NCBI GenBank assembly: GCA_047967505.1
Contig: CM106540.1
From: Dipteris shenzhenensis
Lineage: Eukaryota > Polypodiophyta > Polypodiopsida > Gleicheniales
DNA length: 64,000 bases
Reading direction: 5' to 3' (one strand)
Shown here: positions 38,281 to 49,000 of the stretch, in pieces
Position numbering within the stretch: position 1 is the first letter of the stretch
How the letters are laid out: every line of letters starts with the position of its first letter
Notes under the pieces: model-generated
Seen by the model: the letters and a program-made list of their open reading frames with translations, nothing else
What the model was told of the DNA's origin: nothing
The model's database searches: none
Position numbers and translations under genes: made by a program

Positions 38281-38846
38281 TAAGGGCCAGCCTTCTTCTA
38301 GGATTCATTCAGAGCTTGAGCTCCTAGTCCTCCCTAAACTCAAAAGCTAGGGTTGAGAATAGAAAAAGCTTTACAAGAATAAGAAAAGCTTGGAGAAAAA
38401 GCCAAAGCAGAAAAGTTAGACTCTAAATAGAATAAAGCTTAAATACTAGAAAATCAAGAAAATAAAATAATTTAACTTTTTATTTTATACCACTCTACCC
38501 ATAGACAATAATTAATTAATCTAGGGGCCTAGGACTCAATTAACCCTTGAACTTAAATGGCTCAAATTTAGCTCTAGAAAACTCAGAATTCTACCAAATT
38601 GGAACTATCTTTTAGCTCTCGGAAAGCCCTAGAAAGTAGATACTCATGGACTGGTTTTTGAGACATTTCCAACTCACAAGACTATGTGATCTAGATCTGC
38701 CCCATTGACTAAGCATCATAGCCTAACACACCAAGGATCACCCCCAAAGCCATTGAAGGTATTAGGAGTAGCACAATCGGGTATGGAGAACCCTTGTGGA
38801 TGTGCGAAGCGTCATTAGTCTCGTACGGCATGTTGGTAATTTAATA
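38281..38846. other. No recognised gene
   Basis: AT-rich sequence with repeated AGAAAAGCTT-like words near 38360-38450. It may be the internal end of the LTR element whose polypurine tract lies at 38849. Confidence 0.3.
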
Positions 38847-38848
38847 CT

Positions 38849-38858
38849 AGGGGGAGGG
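38849..38858 (+). promoter_or_regulatory. Candidate polypurine tract
   Basis: AGGGGGAGGG is followed at once by TGATCTGG, the pattern of a polypurine tract followed by the TG of an LTR. Confidence 0.5.
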
Positions 38859-38955
38859 TGATCTGGTAAGATAGTCATTTGATTCCTAACTTCACTGGTG
38901 TGAAGTCCACCATATACACTAGCTTCCAACATCCTGTCATTGGATGTGACTATGA

Positions 38956-39219
38956 TGGATACCGAAGATCGATGGCCATGCTGAAGATGGCAAAGAGAGA
39001 GACCGTGCTGAAGACGGTATCAAAAGACCATATTGAAGATGGTAAACATAGGCCATACTGTAGATCACAGAGACATGCCATGCTGGAGATGGTAGAGTAT
39101 AGACCGTATTGGAGATGGTAGATCACACTGAAGGTGATACAGCCGCACTGAAGGCGGTAAGAGCTTTGATGTCTGGAAAGGGTCACACTGAAGGTGACAA
39201 GTGCTATATTGGAGATAGC
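38956..39219 (+). repeat. Array of eleven short hairpins with covarying stems
   Basis: Units of 17 nt (5-nt arm, 7-nt loop, 5-nt arm) start at 38956, 38975, 39002, 39027, 39052, 39077, 39103, 39122, 39142, 39182 and 39203. The loop is nearly constant (GCTGAAG, ATTGAAG, ACTGAAG, ATTGGAG). Arms differ between units but stay complementary within a unit: GCCAT/ATGGC, ACCGT/ACGGT, ACCAT/ATGGT, ATCAC/GTGAT, GTCAC/GTGAC, GCTAT/ATAGC. Units at 39077, 39103 and 39142 need one G-U pair each, the first has one mismatch, and 39052 has decayed. The function is unknown. It may act as RNA structure in the 3' end of a transcript or as paired protein-binding half-sites. Confidence 0.85.
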
Positions 39220-39778
39220 AATGCATGGTGATCAGGCATGTAAAGAGAGTACTCTGAACTGCCGATGAAGATGTGCACATGGTACTCACATGGTAGCAGA
39301 AGATGCCTGGACGGGATGTGAAATCCTGACACAAGAACTCACATAGAAGGATACACACGTGTGGTCAGTAAAAATGAAATCTCAAGAAAGTAAAAATAAT
39401 GATAAAAAAACATAGCAGCGAGAAAGAGCCATGTTACAGTTTAGCATGCGCTAGTTGGGACTGTTGACAGCTGCAGCAGAAAATAATCACTGGATTCACT
39501 GTTACATGCATTTTATGGCCAGATATTAGCTTCATTTCCTCATTCTGTTGTTGTAATGCCTTGTTACAGCAGCAATGCAAATTTGAGGAAAAATTTCATT
39601 TGGGCAGGGTGGACTGTAACAATGGCCAATTTACTTAGTTAATTTTTGGCCTAATTAACCTTTAATTGGCTTTGTAAATAGTCCTACTTTTAGTAGGATG
39701 GTCTGCTACTGCCACGTGGCATCTTAGGACAGCCATCCCCTAAGCAAAATGGTAAGTTGATGTGTGCATGCCTATGCC

Positions 39779-39785
39779 TATAAAA
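39779..39785 (+). promoter_or_regulatory. TATA box of the candidate LTR
   Basis: TATAAAA in the context CCTATAAAAGGGGCC, a strong plant core-promoter match placed where an LTR promoter would be. Confidence 0.55.
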
Positions 39786-40010
39786 GGGGCCTGCTGTACC
39801 TTGTACCCATAACTTTGAATAACATTTAATAACAGCCATTTCAGATGAGCCCTATTTGCTCTATGCTGAACTAGGAATCTATCTCCTAGACTGTTGCTTG
39901 TGCAGCACATCACAAGCCTATGGATGCCTTCATGGTTTCCAGGTATTTTTGGTGGTGATTGTGAACTTGGATTCTCGTGATTGTTGCTGTTAGACCCAAT
40001 TGGGTGACCG

Positions 40011-40482
40011 ACCCAGTCCGCTCAAAACGGTCGACTGGGGGTTGCTGTGGGAAATTCTGAGTTTATGTAGTCATCAAATCTTGGTTGACTTTTGTTGTCC
40101 CATTTCCCCATCATCTGCCTCTCATATCTCACCTGCCTCCCATTTTCTAATCCTTGTCTTACTATCATTGGAATATGTTACTGGCACAATCTTTTAACTG
40201 TCAAGTGTTCCTGTTTTCACTAAGAGGATTGGTAGCATGTTGTCTCCTTTCCACCATTAAAATCATTGCAATTCTCCCATTTTTATGTAGAGGAAGTTTT
40301 AATTCCCAATTAAACTCTCTGGTTTCTTGACTTGTAGCCATCTATACAAAAGGAGATGTTGTTTCTCTGGCCCATTGTCATATACATGGGTTTTGTTTCA
40401 GCCAAAAGATGTTGTTTCTCTGGCCCATTGTCATATACATGGGTTTTGTTTCAGCCAGTTACTGAGAGACTCTTTTCTTCCA

Positions 40483-40513
<31 letters not shown>

Positions 40514-40820
40514 CCCCCCCTTTTCTCTCTCCCCCCCCCCCCCCCCCCAAACCACCCCCAACACACACACACACACACACACGTGTGTGTGTGTGAGGGG
40601 GGGGGGGGGGGGGGGCTGTGGAGGATTCATTTCATTCAGGAAAAGGGAATGTTACCACAGCATCAAGGTTCTTATCCTATTAATTGCTACATGCTTGGAC
40701 TTGGTGCTTTAAAAAAAGACAGAAGCTTACTTTTTAATACTCTGTGATACGCCAGGTGTTCTGATCTCAAAGTCTTCTGTAAGAGCTCATGTAGTACAAG
40801 GTTTGTGGCTTGTAAGGATC
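40011..40820 (+). promoter_or_regulatory. Upstream region of the coiled-coil gene
   Basis: Holds a 50-bp block repeated in tandem (40355-40404 and 40408-40457), then a compound simple repeat (40482-40615), then about 200 bp before the ATG. The reading frame of the gene is open back to 40713 without an ATG, and AG dinucleotides such as GCCAG at 40755 could be splice acceptors. An upstream exon is therefore possible. No clear TATA box was seen. Confidence 0.35.
40482..40615. repeat. Compound repeat (CA)n, C18, (CA)n(GT)n, G19
   Basis: (CA)15 at 40482-40511, a run of 18 C at 40531-40548, (CA)11 then (GT)n at 40560-40595, and a run of 19 G at 40597-40615. The C run, CA, GT and G run form a large inverted repeat. 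Confidence 0.95.
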
Positions 40821-41698
40821 ATGGAGAGTGTGGCAAGTGCTGAAAATGAGACAGGGGTTTTGCGAACTCAGATCAAGCATTTGGAGAAGCTATGGCAACA
40901 TGACATACTACGGAGTCAGGCTAGAGAGGCTCTTCTTGAGTCAGAATTGCTTGAACTGAAAGCTTCTCTTGCTACTGCTGAAAAGAGCGGCAAAAGAGAG
41001 GTAGATCTTCTAAGGCGAAGGGTTAAAACAGCTGATACTCTTCTCTCCTATCTTAAATCAAAGGCAAGGATTATGGCTATCCCACGGTTTGCACATACTT
41101 CATGTGGTATTAAACGGCAGGAAGGAGTCGGCCTGGTAGACAAGCGAGGAGTGCCGATGACACAATGGAAGAAGGATATGAAGCCTTCCTATCCAGAGCT
41201 ATCAGGTCTTAGCACTGACACAAGTCCGGGAGCTGAAAGTACTGAGAAGCACGGCTCTCAAGATCAGGAGGATGGCGAGTACATTGAGCGCATTGCCAGA
41301 GCAGTCATGCAGGTTACAGATGTAATGGAAGTGCTACTGAAGAGGGCAATTATTGCAGAGGCAGAGATGGATGCTGAGAAAGAGAGGACAAAATCCAGTC
41401 AAGATGAGGTCCGGAAGAAGACTTTACAGCTGGAAAGTATGTGGACTAGGGTGCAAGAAATGGAGAAAGTGGCAATTGGCACAAGTGGTGTTCTGAAAGA
41501 AATGCAGTCAAAGCTTGAGGATATGGAACAAGAAACCTCAAGGCAAAGGCAGCGTGCTGCTGAAAATGAGCAGGAGCTTTCAAAAGTGAGACACGATTTT
41601 GGAGTTTTAAGGTCAAGCATAGATAGTCTTATCACTGCAAGAGAGACGATTGTGACTCTTGAGAAGCGTGTTCAAGAAATGGAGAGCATTTCTGAAAG
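40821..41698 (+). CDS. Coiled-coil protein of unknown function, exon 1 (residues 1-292)
   Basis: The ATG at 40821 has a strong context (A at -3, G at +4) and opens a lesion-free frame. Residues 1-75 form an amphipathic coil (LRTQIKHLEKL, LESELLELKASLATAEK, VDLLRRRVKTADTLL). Residues 79-110 are less helical (SKARIMAIPRFAHTSCGIKR), 120-150 an acidic Ser-rich linker, and 155-292 a long Glu/Lys/Gln-rich coil. No signal peptide, membrane segment or enzyme motif is seen. The exon ends at a consensus donor (AG|GTAAGT) that also creates an in-frame TAA if unspliced. Joined to exon 2 it gives 347 residues. It recalls plant coiled-coil proteins annotated myosin-heavy-chain-like, but I do not recognise the family. 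This is the only undamaged host-like gene here. Confidence 0.85.
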
Positions 41699-41899
41699 GT
41701 AAGTTCTTTTTTTTTTGGAAAGACATGTCAGATTTTTATCTAGCAATGAAAGTTCATATATCAAATTTGTGTACTCAGTGTCATGCTGGTGTATCCTTGT
41801 ATTTGGATGGTTGGCCATTGATATTGGTCTGCTTACTGAGGAAGTTTTCCTGATCCTGTGGGTGTTATTGACTTCTAATAAATTCCTTCTCAGGCCCAA

Positions 41900-42773
41900 G
41901 CAAAGGTCTCACTTCCTCCTATCACTCCTCTCCCACGCAACTGAGCTTTGCCGTGGATTGCAAGACAAATATAATATGAAACCAGACCAAAGTCCAGATT
42001 TATAGAGAATGGGACATTTTGAAATATGATGCTAACTAATACCGCTTTGACATGCTGATGGTGGACAGGTTCCTGTATCTACCTACCTATATGTTTAGTA
42101 GGGGCTGGATTATTGAGTAGTTGTAACTTTGATTATAAGATGTGTACGGGTTGTCCTAGCTGGAAATTAGCATTTGAATATGCACATTACATAGTGTAAT
42201 TTGTCGCCACATTCTCAAATTCGAAAATAGAAGAGCTTCAAAACTCTGCATGATAGACATGAAGAGATGAAAAAGAGAGCAAAAGAATTGGGACCCGTTA
42301 CTAAAGTAAAGATGGGAGAGCAGCAGCTCAACTGGGCAACCTTTCAGGGATTTAAATATTGTGGAGCAAGCAACGAAGGGAATTACAAATTGAATTGTTA
42401 GTTCTTATCCTAAATTTATAGGGGCAAACTATTCCTAGATCAATTGTCAAATATTAGTAGCTGTGAGAACGTGTATGAAAAAGGATTGACGAAGAGCCAG
42501 CCACCATGCATCCTGAACCCGAACCTTCAGACAAGTGTAAACAGTATCTATTCAAGTACACGCTGTCTGTGTGATGAAAATATAGTCTACCAAGTAATAA
42601 GTATAGGTAGATAGCTGCCAAAACTCTAGTTAGGTGTTGGATTCAGTGCATCTGCTTTTACCTGACATGACTGTTACACTATGGAAGGACTCATGTATGT
42701 TCTGCAATTAAAGTTTTTAAACATGCACGTAGAGAGAAGCCAGGAATTTTTCTGCACAATAAAAGTACATTGG
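41900..42773. other. Intronic sequence without recognised element
   Basis: No gene or repeat border was identified. Confidence 0.3.
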
Positions 42774-43020
42774 ACACTGGACAGCCACTCCGGAGTGCTC
42801 TGCACTTCCTGTTTTGCTTGTACATGATGAGTTTGGTGTGTCCACATGTAAAAGCCCATATCCTTGTGCAACACGTAGAACATATCATACAACACTGGAC
42901 AGAGACTCGGGAATAGGTATAGTGTGCTCTGGAATTCCTGGTTTGCTTGTACATGATGAGTTGGGTGTGTCCTCATGTAACATGTAGAAGCCCATAACCT
43001 TGTGCAACATGTAGAATATA
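42774..43020 (+). repeat. Tandem duplication, two copies, 118-bp period
   Basis: Copies start at 42774 and 42892 with ACACTGGACAG and share TTTGCTTGTACATGATGAGT and CCTTGTGCAACA. The second copy has small insertions. Confidence 0.85.
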
Positions 43021-43427
43021 TAATACAAGAAATGGATGCTCAAGTATGTGTGGGTGTGTGGATTTGTATGTGCGAGAGCATATTTTTATACTATGGTCTA
43101 CCCCCACTGTTGGGCGCTGATGACGTCAGTGGGATGTCATAGTAGCTAGTCCCTGCTATTCGTGATGGAGTTTATGGTTTTCAATCTTATGAGTGACTAT
43201 TGTGAGATTGAAACTGCACTATATTGTGTTTTTAGAGGATGAGTTTGGGAATGTTCCTGGATTCATCTAGGTATATATAATACAATAAATTTCGGATATA
43301 TGTTCTTTCGTGATGTGTGGAACCAGGGCTCATTAAGGTCTTCTTCCATAGGGTAGAATGGTAAATGTGACAGATTTAAAAGGACATGAGGATGATACTA
43401 ACTAGGTCTTGGTGAAGGACTGCTGCA

Positions 43428-43729
43428 CCTGGCTGCTCCTGCTGCCTCCTCCTCGCCATCTCCTCCTTCCCGCAGCCTCCCTCGCCTCCTCCTCCACCAT
43501 CGCTCCCCTTCTCCCCCGTCTCTTCCGCCTCCTCCTCCCCCGACCTCCTCCTCTACCTTCTCCGCCCTCCCCTCCCCATCTCCTCCCACCCTCTGCCCAC
43601 TCCTGCCGCCCCTACCACCTCCCCCCTCCACCTTCTCCACCTTCTCTTGTCCTCCCCCCCTGCCGGCTCCCCTCTCTCGCCTCCTCTTTGCCCTTTCCTT
43701 TCCGCCTTCTCTCCCTCCTCGCCTTCTCG

Positions 43730-43764
<35 letters not shown>

Positions 43765-43860
43765 TTCTCCGCCTTCTTCCCTCCTTGCCCTCTTCTGTCC
43801 TTACCTCCCCTTCACCCCGCCTCGTCTTTGCCTCCCCCTCTGGTGCTTTTCTTCTTTTTT
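43428..43860. repeat. C/T-rich low-complexity tract with a run of 34 C
   Basis: Almost pure pyrimidine (CCTCCTCC-type) with C at every position from 43730 to 43763. Long Pro-rich and Gly/Arg-rich frames here are compositional artefacts. It directly precedes the LINE and may be its 5' region. Confidence 0.9.
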
Positions 43861-43969
43861 CTTCTTCCTCCCTGCAGCGGGAGCATTTGCGCTTGTTAAG
43901 GCGAAATAAAACCTTGGTGGTGACCCTTGGTTTGGCCAGAGGGGCTGATTGGCAGCACCCTTGAACCCC

Positions 43970-46051
43970 ATGGCCGTTAAGGTTCTTCTTTCCCCAGTTG
44001 ACAAGCAACAGGTACAGCGGGCAGTTCAGTCCCTACAAGACAAGGCGCTTGTGGGCAGAATTGTGGGCCTCACGCCTACACGGAGATAGGTGCGAGAGTG
44101 GATCCAGGTGAGCTTGGCATTAGAGGGAGACTACATCCAGGAGGTCACCATCTATGGACGAGGCGTTTTTCTCATTCAGTTGAGCTCCCTCGACACTGCC
44201 TCGACACTTGTGGAGTAGAGTCCCATCCTCCTTGGCCCACATCTTGTTTACCTCTTTCCTTGGTATCATGGGTTCACAATGGAGGACATGGATACGACAC
44301 ACCATGATGTTCCACGTTTTCCGGTTACACTCCGCTTCCCAGGGCTCCCCAAGGAGTATCGAGCCATCCTCCCTTCCATTGGTCGGGCATTTGGCACAGT
44401 GCTGGAGTCCCCGTTAGAGTCGGCCGCCTCAATTCTAGCAGATGATGGAGTCCCCAGGATCAGACTGGTGGTTGAGAGCCCAGAGTCCCTCCCAGAGTCG
44501 ATTCTTTTCGAGACCCTTGAGAGGGGCACACTTCGCCAGAGGATGGAGATTTTTGGGTTACCAGGCCAGTGTCTTCGGTGCAAACAGATGGGTCACCTCG
44601 CCAGAGATTGCCCCCGTGGCCTTTCTCGTGCGCCTCCCCCCTCCCTCCGCAAAGTAGACAGAGTCAGCAGGCCCAAGCCCAGCGTCCTCTCAGGCAAGAG
44701 CAGCAGGAGTCTCAGAACCCTTGGGTTACCCCTCAGAAGGGGACTGGACCCAGGTTAAAAAGAAAAAGAAACCAAGCAAGCAAGTTGGCAAGCGTCGTAG
44801 GCAGGGGGCCAATCGCAGAGAGAGGGACAGGGTTGACCGAGAGGCCTCAAAGGAGGAACAGCAGGAGCCACCTCCTCTAGCGGTAGGGGCGAATGCCCAT
44901 CCAGATGGTCCTCTAGCTTCGGAGGTTCAGCCTCCGCACCCACCCTTGGAGCTGCAGTGAGCCCCAGGAGCTTCAGATGCGGCGATGGAGGAAGCCGTAG
45001 ACGCTAGCCCGACGGGGGTCGCGGAGGAGCCGATCTAGAGCCCTGGCGAGCCTGATCAGCAGGGGGGCTTGAGGTTGTCCTTATCCCTTCTTCTCCCCCC
45101 CTTAGCCTCCCCTTCCCCCTCTTGCTCTGCACTTCCCCCTCCCTCTCCAGGGTTCCCTCCGCCCCTCTCTCCCCCTTAGCCTCCCCTTCTATGGTCACCC
45201 TCACCACCCGCCCCCCTCCCTCTACCCCCCGCGTTCCTATCGCTCCCTCTCTCACCGTCCCCCTCTCCACTTCAGCAACAGGTTCTTCCGCTTCGACACC
45301 CCTATCAGTTGGCAAGGGAACGATGACTCCCCCTTCTGCTTCCTCATCGCAGCAGCAGGTCCGTTCAGGGAGGGATCCTGAGGGACGAGGCTCGTCTTCC
45401 CAGTCAGCGGCTCCCAACCTCCAGCTTGGGCATCCCTTACCGCGGGACTTCTGGAGGTTAGGACCCTGGAACTATCTGGAGATTCCGGACTCATATCCTC
45501 TACCGTTGGAGGCAACGCTCATGGTCCTTCAGCCCCGAAAGGGGGGTTTGATTAGTGCAGTGGGATCTCCGACACACCCCATTTGGAGATTTTCGTTTGC
45601 CTCCACAGGGTTGGAGAAATGGTCCTCGGAGGTGTTCGATGCTATTTTGGGGAATCAGATTACACTCATGATGGACGAGTGGATGGGGCCACATGGACTA
45701 GACATTTGGTACGCCCATGGTGCGGAGGTGAACTTTCAGTTGAGCTTCACGTGCGAGGAGCCGGTGTGTGGTTTGGTGATAGGAGTTATCAGATTGCCGC
45801 TGGAGGCAAAGGCGAAGCATGCACACTTCTAGCCCTTCTAGAAGTGTGTGGAGCTGTTTGGGGTGAAAGCCTCCTTCATGATGAAGTGGACACGGAAGAT
45901 CGGTATTGAGCCGGTATCCACCCTAGTACGGCGACGCACAGACACTGACTACTCGCTCTCTAAACCCTCGGCAAAATCACACAAGGCAGTCTTTCTGGGA
46001 CAGGCACCCACGCACAGGAGAGCCTTGTTTCCTACTCCCCCGTCCTCATGA
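43970..46051 (+). pseudogene. LINE ORF1 (nucleic-acid-binding protein with CCHC knuckle)
   Basis: The ATG at 43970 starts VKVLLSPVDKQQVQRAVQSL, followed by the DUF4283-like IYGRGVFLIQLSS and PVTLRFPGLPKEY. Then comes the zinc knuckle CLRCKQMGHLARDCP (near 44575-44620), a Lys-rich stretch (KKKKKPSKQ) and a Pro/Ser-rich segment. A C-terminal domain at 45448-45832 reads RDFWRLGPWNYLEIPDSYPL. Lesions are TAG at 44087 and 44216 and frameshifts near 44740, 44960-45120 and 45840. ORF1 proteins of this kind coat the LINE RNA. Its stop overlaps the ORF2 start (ATGA at 46048-46051). Confidence 0.82.
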
Positions 46052-49000
46052 GTTGGATCATAGTGAGTTGGAACGAACACGGGCTCCACGATCGTGCTCG
46101 TAGCCAGCCGCAGTACCTGATACTCCGGCAGGAGTTGCAGAGGGCAGTGGTAGGACGGGCAGTGGACATCCTTATGATTCAAGAGCACATGTTTTCAGCT
46201 TTAGACATCAGACGACACCATCACCTTCTTCCAGGGAGAGGTCTAGAGGAGTGGTCCCTTGCGGTAGGATGGAGCGAAGGGGTCAACATCTCAGTCTCAC
46301 AGACTTTGGCTTCATAGGTCTACGATTAGGAAGTGCTCATTCCAAGACGGGCAGTTGGGATGGGAGTTCGGACGGGAGAGTCCAGGGTTGGGATCTTGAA
46401 CGTGTATGCCCCAGCGTGTAGACAGCACCGCCCGACCTTTTGGAGGAGGCTGTCAGAGTGTCTTCCGGATGTAGACCCTTGGATTGTTGGAGGTGACTTC
46501 AACAACCTGGAGTTTCTGGGAGTAGTTCATTTTCATGATTAGTGGCAGAGACCCGTGGAGAGAGCCAGATTTCAAGAGGACACCTGGCAGCCTTCTCTTC
46601 TCCTTTGGACAGAGGAGACGCGATGGATTGCTAGAGAGATTAGACCGTTTCTATGTTGGGGACTGGACACTACACAGAGGCGGATATATGGGGATTCTGG
46701 CAGGTACCACGATGTCATACCACTCTCCAGCGGTACTTCACTTGGATCAGCCCCACTGAGGTCTCCTCCAGAAGGGGGTCTACATTTCAGAGGACCTCCT
46801 GCAGGACGAGGAGATTCAACAGGCCATGGCAGGGATTTGGGAGCAGTCAGAGACGGCACCATGTGAGGGCTGGGCTGTGTGGGTGGTCGATGCGATTTAG
46901 AGGAGCAGTGAGGAGCTGTAGGCTCATGCCCTTAGGCGGAGGAGGACCCTTCAGGAGCGTGAGCGGGCTTTGAGGAGAGACCTTGCCTCCATCGAGAGGC
47001 TTAGGGAGCAGGATCCAGTTTCTCAGTGGCTTAGTGACAGATTTGAGAGCGCTCATCTTGAGCTTCAGGACACGGAGGTGCGGCGGGATGAGTTCTCCTA
47101 TCATTCCTCCTAGGCCCGATGGGCGCAGCAGGGGGACAGGATGACGAAGTAGTTCTTTCAGACCACTGGGCCCTGATCGGCAGGCACACAGCTACAACGT
47201 CTACGGGACTCGCAGGGCATCATGCACATTGACCCGCATGAGATTTTGGACATGACCACTAGTTTTTACAGCCAGCTCTTTCAGACGGAGAGGATGACCC
47301 CAACTGGTCTTGTGGCCCGAGAGCTAGTTTGGGATCACGTTCCGACAGTAGTCTCGCAGGACTTATGCAGTAGACTTGAGGAGCCTTTCACAGATGAGGA
47401 GCTCTGGGAAGCCCTCAAGGCTCTCCTGACCCAAAAGTGCTCGGGTGAGGATGGCTTGACTCCGGCCTTCTTCCTGAACTTCTGGGAGATTATCTCTACC
47501 TGTTTCCGTCTAGCTTGTGAGGAGATTTTTGACACAGGCCTTCTCCGTCAGTCTTTGAGCGGGGGGTGGATTTATTTGCTTCCGAAAGGGGGAGATAGGT
47601 CAAACATCCGACAGTGGAGGCCGATCACTCTGCTTGATACTGCGTACAAGATCCTCGCCAAGGTCTTGAGTTTGCGGTTACGGCTCCATCTTACCGACAT
47701 CATCCATGACACACAGACGGGTTTGTCCAAGAGCGCAGCATCCTGGACAACATCTTCACGTTATGGGAGGCAGTGGATTGGTCCAGGGAGGAGTCATAGT
47801 CGCTGGCCATCCTTCTCTTGGACTTTGAGAAGGCCTACGATAGGGTGAAGTAGTCTTTCTTAGAGGGCACTATGAGGAGATTGGGTTTCTTAGACAGATG
47901 GGTCAGAGGAATTTCAGCGCTATATGCAGGGAGCTCTAGTCAGATGCTTATCGGAGGACACATAGGCGAGGCCTTTCCTCTCTCTCACTCGGTCCGCCAG
48001 GGCTGCCCACTTGCTCCCTTCCTCTTCTTGTTTGTGGCAGAGGCTTTGGGCTACTATTTGAGATCACAGGTGGTGGGTCTCACAGGGTTGAGGCTCCCAA
48101 TCAGACAGGAGGAGGAGCTACTTGACTCGGAGTTTGCAGATGACACGGCCTTGTATGTTGAGGGAACCACAACGAGTTTGGAGAGAGTCAGAGGCGCCTT
48201 GGCTATTTACTGTGAGGCCTCGGGGGCACGGATCAACTGGAAGAAATCTATAGGTTTCTTCACAGGCTTTGAGGAGACACATTAGATCTGTGAGTGGGGG
48301 AGTGACTTTGGCTTCAGATGGATACTGTGGAGCCAGACAGCGAGATATATCGGATGCCAAGTGGATATTGACATTACAGCAGAGCAGCAGATTGTCCGGT
48401 CCTTGAGAGTGTTCGGCGCAAGCTTCTCTATTGGAGCTCGGCCAAACTCTCCCTAGTAGGTCACGCCTTAGTGGCAAATGAGGTCCTTCTTGCCACGGCC
48501 TGGTATATCGCCTCCTGTTGGTGTTTTCACAGAGGATGCATTGGGCAGCTCCGACAGTTGGTACGGAACTTCCTTTGGGCAAGTTCAGACAGCATGAGGA
48601 ACACCAAGGCCCAAGTAGCTTGGCAGACAGTGATCATGCCGCACGCTTGGGTATCATTGATCCGGAGATGCAGAGCAGGGCCCTTTTGGGCAAGTTGGTG
48701 GTTCGTGGCCTCACCCCAGGTGCAGAGCCTTGGAAGCTCCTCTTAGAGCGAGGGCTTCTGAGGAACACTCCACGCGTTGGGGGACAGAGGCAGCCTTCAC
48801 ATAGATGGATCTTCTTAGAGGCCTCCCTTACGGGGAAGGGTTCCCCCCTGATGAGGAGTCTTCACAGGGTATGACAGAGATTGGCAGGGGGTCTCATCCG
48901 TGCTCCGATCAGATGCGGAGAGGACTTTGAGCGCCAGTCCCTTATGTGGCACCCAGAGATCAGAGATCAGGAGGGACGTATGCTCGGACAACGGACTCAC

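Larger units (their letters stand above)
38859..40010 (+). repeat. Candidate LTR (about 1.15 kb) with hairpin-rich U3
   Basis: It starts TGATCTGG after the polypurine tract. It contains a hairpin array at 38889-39219, a TATA box at 39779 and a likely transcribed part after it. The 3' border near 40010 is an estimate and no second copy exists in the window, so it could be a 3' LTR of a truncated element or a solo LTR. The internal sequence upstream carries no readable pol. Confidence 0.4.

Noticed and set aside
38956-39219. Hairpin array as microRNA precursors
   Set aside because: Stems are only 5 bp with 7-nt loops, far too short for plant microRNA foldbacks.
40803-40820. Upstream TTG as start of the coiled-coil protein
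   Set aside because: Plant genes start at ATG; the ATG at 40821 has a strong context and is the first in the open frame.
43398-44008. Proline-rich frames of 105-166 codons and Gly/Arg-rich antisense frames
   Set aside because: Pure pyrimidine tract with a 34-C run; compositional artefact.
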